Both the position numbers and the translations under genes were made by a program. DNA of 64,000 nt, from NCBI GenBank assembly GCA_025506515.1, contig CM046458.1, forward strand, positions 47,157,390-47,221,389, written 5' to 3'. Below are positions 58,132-64,000 of this stretch, one piece after another. Position 1 is the stretch's first letter, and each line of letters begins with the position of its first letter. The notes under the pieces are model-generated. The model made no database searches, was not told where the DNA came from, and saw only the letters and a program-made list of their open reading frames with translations. The DNA is from Flaveria trinervia. Taxonomy: Eukaryota; Streptophyta; Magnoliopsida; Asterales; Asteraceae.

Positions 58132-58860
58132 TGTTGATACATGTATGTCTCTAGATCATGATATGAAATGTAATAGATCTTGTTTATCTATTCTGGTGTA
58201 ATTTGATATGATTAATGAAATTGTATTGGTTGATTGTGATTTGTAATGATTAATATTTCATTAATGAGTTGATATAAAATTGTTTAATTAGGTTAGTGAT
58301 TGGTTGAATGTTTACATATACTGTTTACTAATTTATACATTCAAACTTAACATAATGAAGTTCTCATGCGAATGGCCCATGCGAATGACCATAAGGCATG
58401 CACAACGTCATACGAATGACTCAGTCGCACGACTAACAGGGTGACTGGATTAGTCGTATGATTGACACATAAGATTGGCTCAGTCGCACGACTGAACACT
58501 CAGTTTGTGCCGTATGAAACAACCGCATGGTTCAATCGCACGACTGAACCATACTAATGGTTCAGTCGCACGATTGAATAATACCAACCTAAAATACAAC
58601 CAAATTGTGAAAAATAAGGACTCTCGATTAATTACGATTCCAGACGTACCCTAGCCATCCAGAAGTCTCCCAATTCGTTCTCCAAGTTCATAGAACACAT
58701 TAGATCGATTCCCAATCGATTTCAAACATTAGTTTCAATACCTGATTGATTCTTCATGTGTTCTCACTGATTGAATCGCCAATCAAATAGGATTCCACAC
58801 TATTTGATCTGGTTTACACGCTAATCTCCAGGTATTTCGTTCAAATACCAGGTCCTAACA
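58132..58860 (+). repeat. Element E 3' LTR
   Basis: TGTTGATACATG ... GGTCCTAACA; matches 44833-45562. Contains the palindrome array at about 58405-58580. Confidence 0.95.
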
Positions 58861-58865
58861 GTTGA
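58861..58865. repeat. Target-site duplication of element E (right), GTTGA
   Basis: Identical to 44828-44832. Confidence 0.95.
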
Positions 58866-61800
58866 GAACAGGTAAATCAACGGAGTCAACAAAAGCAAAA
58901 TCAGATTCAAGAAACAAACATATGTATTATGACATATGTAAAATGTTTAATCACAAAACAGAAGAGTGTTTTTTTCAATTATTGCTCCTATCTTTGAGAT
59001 GAACAAACATTCTACTAAGAACTGCTATTTCAATAAGTATTGTTCAGTCTGTGATATGAACAATCCAACAACACATCTGATTGTTACTTCAAGCAAAAAG
59101 GTTGAGAATTCCCCAAAACAAACCTATCTCGCAAACATCATCTGTGAAACCCATAGTTAGAAGTAATTTTCATAATAATCAATCTAGAACTTCTAGATCA
59201 GATAGACATAAGTAAGTACATGAAAGAAGTGAGGAAGAGTCCAAGAAACAAAAATCAAAACATCAAACAAGTGTATGACCTTCCCCAAACCAACAATGAT
59301 ATTTAATAATAAAACAGTTAAATTTCTTCAAAGAAATAAGGACCAAAGGTTTTATAGTTCCTTGACTCTTTAGTTGATGTTGATGAGATGAAACAATCAA
59401 TCTATAATCAAAAATCTCCTAGAACACCTCTCTCTAAATCATAGTTTAGAGGATAGTACCAAGAGGTCACCATCATGGATAGGAAAAGAACCCAAGACCA
59501 TCATGGCTTGGGTTCCATATTATAATTAGTTCTTTTATGCTTGCAGGGTCATCCATATAGGTCCCTAGCTAATAGTATGTGGATAGTGGATGCTCCCGTC
59601 ACATGACTGAGATCATTCCCTCCTTCATGACTTCAAGCATATACAAGGAACTACTATACATTCGAGGAAGATTCACAAGGTGGAAGAATTACTGGTGAAG
59701 GATCTGTGACAAATGGAATGCTAAGCTTTGATAGAGTGAACTACTATGACAAATGAATTTCAATCTTCTAAGCGTGTCTTAGATCTGTGACAAGAAATAT
59801 TCAACTCACTTCAGTCGCACTCATTGCTACATTCTGAAACCAGGATTCAAATTCCTGAAGAATAGGTTGTCTTGAAGACCTAGAGAAAGAATAACACATA
59901 TGTCTTAAACCTTAGTTTTGTCATTCCAAAAGAAGAAACATGTATTCTGTCAAAAGCATCATTTGATGGTCTCAGCTTTGGCACAGACGCTTGGGCACAT
60001 AAAAATTTAAAACATGAACAATTGGTCAAAGGAACCATATCATTGGTCTTCCCCAAAAGAATTTCATTTTTTTGATCACTGTTCAGCGTGCCTCAAGGGA
60101 AACAACATAAATCTTCCCACAAACCAAAGCTTGTGAACTCAAACAATACTCCATTAAAGCTACTTCATATGATCTGTTTGGACCAACTCATGTTATGAGT
60201 ATTGGAAAGAAACAGTATTGTTTGGTGATCATTGATGATTTTTCAAGATTTACATGGGTTTTTCTTCTTACTTCATAAAAATAAGGCATCCCAAATAAAA
60301 ATACTTTTATTACAAAAAGTGAAAACCAAATTGATCATAAGGTCAAAACAATAAGATGATAATGGAACTGAGTTTAAAAATGAAGACATGAGTTCCTTTA
60401 TGCAATGAAAGGCATTGCTTATCAAATAAGTGCACCTAGAACTCCTCAACAAAATGGGGTAACTGAAAGAAGAAATAGAACACTAATTGAAGCAGCAAGA
60501 ACAATGCTAGCCGATGCTAAACTACCAATTACCTTTTGGGCAGAGGCAGTTAACACATCGTGCTTTGTGCAAAATCGAACTCGAATTATAAAAGAAAACA
60601 ACATGACTCCATGTGAACTTTTGTTTCACAGAAAACCATTTATTGGATTTTTCAAGTCATTTGGTAGTCCTGTCTTAATATTAAACACCCGAGACTATTT
60701 GGGGAAATTTTCATCTATGTCTGATGAATGATTCTTTGTAGGTTATTCTTCTGTTTCTAAGGCTTGTAGAGTGTTTAATCCTAGATTAAACATTATTGAT
60801 GAATCAACAAATGTTTAATTAAAAGAACATTCATTCCCCAAATCTACAAATGGACCTGATTGGTTGTTTGACATTAACTCATTTACAAAACCATTTGATC
60901 AATTTCACTTGTCTGATGCAGGAAACCTACATTCTGCTGAACCTTCTTCATATGTAGAAAGAAGAGATGGCTTTCCATTGATTCCTCCTACCTCTACTGA
61001 GCAACTAAATGAAGATGTTCCACTCCAAGCCAATCTTGTTAGACAACCATTTCAAAATTGAAGTGTTTCAACTGAAGCTGGTTCCAGCTTGCTACCATCA
61101 TATTCAAAAGATCTATCAACTGAGATCAGAAATCAAAAGCAAGCTACCCCTCCAGTTGAAATAGAAAGAACAATGGGGAAAGCAATCAAAGTGCAGCTAA
61201 TGTTTAAGTAGTCACTGAAACAGAGTCAGATTATCTTCATAACTCCCCAACAGTACAAGATGTAGGTGCTCTGACCATAATGAACTGAATGTCTCTAATC
61301 TTGATGTAACAATTGTGGTGACTCAATTGCAACCACCAGAATACACAAGAACCATCGAGTAGAAGGCATTATTGGTGAACATAATGAGAGGGTGACAAGA
61401 AGCAAGTCCAGTATTGCAAACATCTGTTTGTTCTCATGCTTTCTATGTCCAACAGTACCCAAGAACATTAAAAGGCTCTTCAACACAATGACTGGATTGA
61501 AGCAATAGAGGAAGAATTGCTACAGTTCAAAAAGAAAGAAGTATGGCAACTAGTAGATCTTCCAGAAGGACAATATCCTATCGGTACCAGATGGCTGTAC
61601 AGAAACAAAATTGGTGATAGAGGGATTGTCACCAGAAACAAAGCGAGACAAGTGGCAATGGGGTATACAAAAGAAGAAGGAATTGATTATGATGAAGTGT
61701 TTGCACCTGTTTCCATATTAGAAGCAATAAGAATCTTTCTTGCATATTCAGCATCCTGAAATTTATGTTTATCAAATGGATGTGAAATATGCTTTCTTGT

Positions 61801-62305
61801 ATGAAAAGATTGCTAAAGAAGTCTATGTGGGTCAACCACCAGGCTTTGACGACCCTGAATTCCCTCATAGGGTGTACAAGTTTGACAAAGCCATGTATGA
61901 TCGTCATTAAGCTCCAAGAAAGTAATATGAGAGTCTATCATCTTTCCTTCTTGAACATGGATATGAAAGAGGAAAGATTGATCAGACTCTCTTCAGAAAG
62001 AGAAGGGAAGAGACATGTTGTTGGTCCAGATATACGTGGATGATATCATTTTCGGCTCAACAAACAAGCAACTCTGTAAAAACATTGAAGACCTTATGCA
62101 TTCAAAATTTCAAATGAGTTCAATGGGGGAACTCACGTTCTTTTTAGGAGTGCAAGTCCAACAGACAGAATATGGAATCTTCATTAATCAATCAAAATAC
62201 GTGGAAGCAATGTTGAAGAAATTCCACCTTGCTGATTGTCAGTCTATCAGAACCCCTGTTGATACTAAAGTGAAGATAGGTCCAGATCTAGAAGGAAAAT
62301 CCCTG
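58866..62305 (+). pseudogene. pol: Element D right part: end of gag, protease, integrase, RT
   Basis: Continues element D after E. A zinc knuckle remnant (ICKMFNHKTEEC, first Cys now Tyr) lies at about 58926-58970 and a Cys-rich NKYCSVCDMNNPTTH near 59030. Protease site VDSGCSRHMTE is at about 59580-59612. Integrase is badly shifted but shows DNGTEFKN near 60360 and PQQNGVTERRNRTLIEAA (60436-60490), then a clean frame to 60728. RT starts near 61490 (WIEAIEEELLQFKKKEVWQL), ARQVAMGYTKEEGIDYDEVF, VYQMDVKYAFLYE, catalytic YVDDIIFGST at 62034-62063, FFLGVQVQQ, and ends at GPDLEGKSLV. RNase H, third ORF and 3' LTR are missing. Confidence 0.88.
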
Positions 62306-64000
62306 GTGAGAGAGAAGACTTTTGTCCTACCCATGATTCTTCCAATGAAGATGAGGGAAACATGAGACAAAAGGTGCAAAAATTGTCACAAACATGCTCC
62401 TATCTAGTCTCTAAGGTTAGTCACCTGGAATCTCAGGTGACAACTTTACAAAATAGGGTCAATCATCAGCAACTTGAGATATCTTATCTAAAGGAGAAAC
62501 TAACTAGGAGACCTGTAAGAAGAGCTCATTCAGGAACACAAGAACCTGTGGATGTGATTGACCTAACTCCTAGCTCACCTGTGCAAGTGGGTCATGCTAT
62601 TAAAAAGCGGAGAAATTCATAGCAATCATAAAACCTAGGAGTTCTTCAGAGAGTATAGATATTGAGGACTCATCATCCTCACTTGTAGTTGTCCATACTC
62701 AGCAACTTCATAAAATTTACATTTATGGGGATTCACTAGAATCTTTTATTCAAAGTCTCTTTAAAGAAGGTATACCAAGGGCTATGTCATCCCCACCTCA
62801 AGGATATTGAATCTACATAATTGGGTGGAGGTATGATGCTGAAAGAAAAGCCCTTATACTTCAAGGAGCTCAAGAACAGCAAGAGATCTTTAATTTTCAG
62901 ACCTTGAACTACTATAAAGGTCTTGACCTGGTCAACATGCCACTTGCCAATCCAAGCCAATCAAGGCAAGGTGTCAGGATGGCTTAAAGGATTCAAGACA
63001 AGATTATTGAAGAGTTTAGTCAAAGAAGAAGACAAAGGCAATCAGAAATATCATTGGTCAACTAGATGTTAAGGCAGACCCTAAGATTAGCTTCAAAGGG
63101 AAAACTTTGATTGAAGGCCCATTGATAGAACCTAAGAGCATTATCACAATCACAACTACTTCAACAATCCATTTCCTTAGTGAAACGCTTGCTGGTGACG
63201 TGTATCACAACCTCTATCTAGCCAAAGCATGGATGCTACTCCTCCAAATAAATAAAGGCCAAAGCTCTCTCCACCCTGAGTCACAACGGTCTATGATTGA
63301 AACATGGAAAAAATGACTCTTGAGGAGATTAAGGAGGAGGAGAGAGAGAGGAAGAGGAAGCTAAAAGGAGAAAGTTCCACTACTAGGTCTTTAGGCTTCA
63401 TGGAAGTTTCAATCAGTGTTGCCCCCAGACCAAATACTCAAAATGATGAATTAAGGGTTATCAGGATAACTTACTTTCAGACCAGGAACTATGATATTGA
63501 TAAAATCATCTTTCTCCCTTTAGAGGAATTAAATGAACTGGTGGACATGAAAATGTCTAGAGAGAGGAGGAAAGTAGAGGATGCTAGGTTTCTCCTCCAA
63601 ATAAAAGAATAAAGGAGACAAAAAATACTGTACAAACATGCTCCTACTATTTCTCCAATTCAAAAAATCCCTATCCAAGAGATTGTGGCAACATAAGAAC
63701 CTTAGGTAGATAAAGAAACTGACAGGCAAAACATGATCAACTACCTAAGTGTCACAGGTCTCTACCAGGCAGCTGCACGTCTTCCCTTGCCCTTTGAGTA
63801 AATTGAGTTCAAGTACCTCAAACAACTTGAACTTAAACTACTTAAAGAACAAAAGGCTACAAAGAGGAAGATAAGGGAAGAATCAGCCAAGACAAGAGCC
63901 ATCATCCAGAAGAGTCAAATGAAGTCTGCTGATAGGCAGAGGATGATGAGCTTCTTGAAGCTGTATGGATTCTCCAGAAGTAGACTAGGCCCAATGTCTC
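62306..64000 (+). pseudogene. Element F: third ORF of another A-like SIRE element
   Basis: From about 62306 the sequence stops resembling RT and aligns with the element A third ORF (22630 onward). It has PMILPMKMR, a coiled coil with SYLVSKVSHLESQVTTLQNR (62400-62460), EPVDVIDLTPSSPVQVG, GWRYDAERKALIL near 62820, EEIKEEERERKRKLKGESS at 63320, IIFLPLEELNELVD near 63510, and YGFSRSRLGPMS at the right edge. Compared with A and B it is better preserved in the Lys/Glu-rich part. The C-terminal module and 3' LTR would lie beyond the window. Confidence 0.78.

Larger units (their letters stand above)
44833..58860 (+). mobile_element. SIRE-type copia element E, complete (14.0 kb)
   Basis: LTRs of about 730 bp, PBS, gag, PR, IN, RT, RNase H, a 2.6-kb spacer, third ORF and PPT, with a perfect GTTGA TSD. 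By eye the LTRs differ at about 5% of positions. It is inserted in element D gag. Unlike B, its palindrome motif is TCAGTCGCACGACTGA, and units occur in the LTRs, the leader and the pol to third-ORF spacer. Confidence 0.95.

Noticed and set aside
1..64000. Host protein-coding gene
   Set aside because: I looked for non-transposon domains on both strands; every alignable stretch belongs to LTR elements or the plastid insert.

Overview
This is plant nuclear DNA, almost certainly a eudicot and possibly Asteraceae (a weak guess from the style of the SIRE-type third ORF). I find no host gene. Essentially the whole window is a nest of LTR retrotransposons inserted into one another, nearly all broken by stops and frameshifts. 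The elements can be separated because LTR ends, primer-binding sites (PBS), polypurine tracts (PPT) and two perfect 5-bp target-site duplications (TSDs) are readable.

Layout. (1) 1-6447, minus: a Ty1/copia element (Copia-1) whose 3' end lies off the left edge; it is inserted in the 3' LTR of the next element. (2) 6448-19034, minus: a Ty3/gypsy Athila element with tRNA-Asp PBS, gag, pol, a small coiled-coil ORF, an Athila ORF1/env-like ORF and a 1654-bp LTR; it sits inside the reverse transcriptase of (3). (3) 19035-24305 plus 36948-38314, plus strand: SIRE-type copia element A, split by (4). (4) 24306-36942: SIRE-type element B, complete with both LTRs and TSD GAGAT. (5) 38315-41744: element C (gag-protease only), sharing an LTR with A and carrying about 0.55 kb of plastid DNA (3' end of ndhG). 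(6) 41745-44832 plus 58866-62305: element D, split by (7). (7) 44833-58860: SIRE-type element E, complete, TSD GTTGA. (8) 62306-64000: the third ORF of another A-like element (F), fused to D by a recombination junction.

Inferred insertion order: A before Athila before Copia-1; A before B; C before D before E.

Two patterns stand out. First, three unrelated families (Athila, SIRE A/B, SIRE E) each carry their own short palindrome in arrays: GCACGGCCCCGTGC, CTTCCGAAG and TCAGTCGCACGACTGA. Each array lies in the LTR upstream of the TATA box and occurs again inside the element between pol and the extra downstream ORF. In Athila and E the internal array is also followed within roughly 10-20 bp by a good TATA box, which suggests internal promoters for the extra ORFs. 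Second, the SIRE third ORF is present in four diverged copies (A, B, E, F), and its modules can be aligned by eye.
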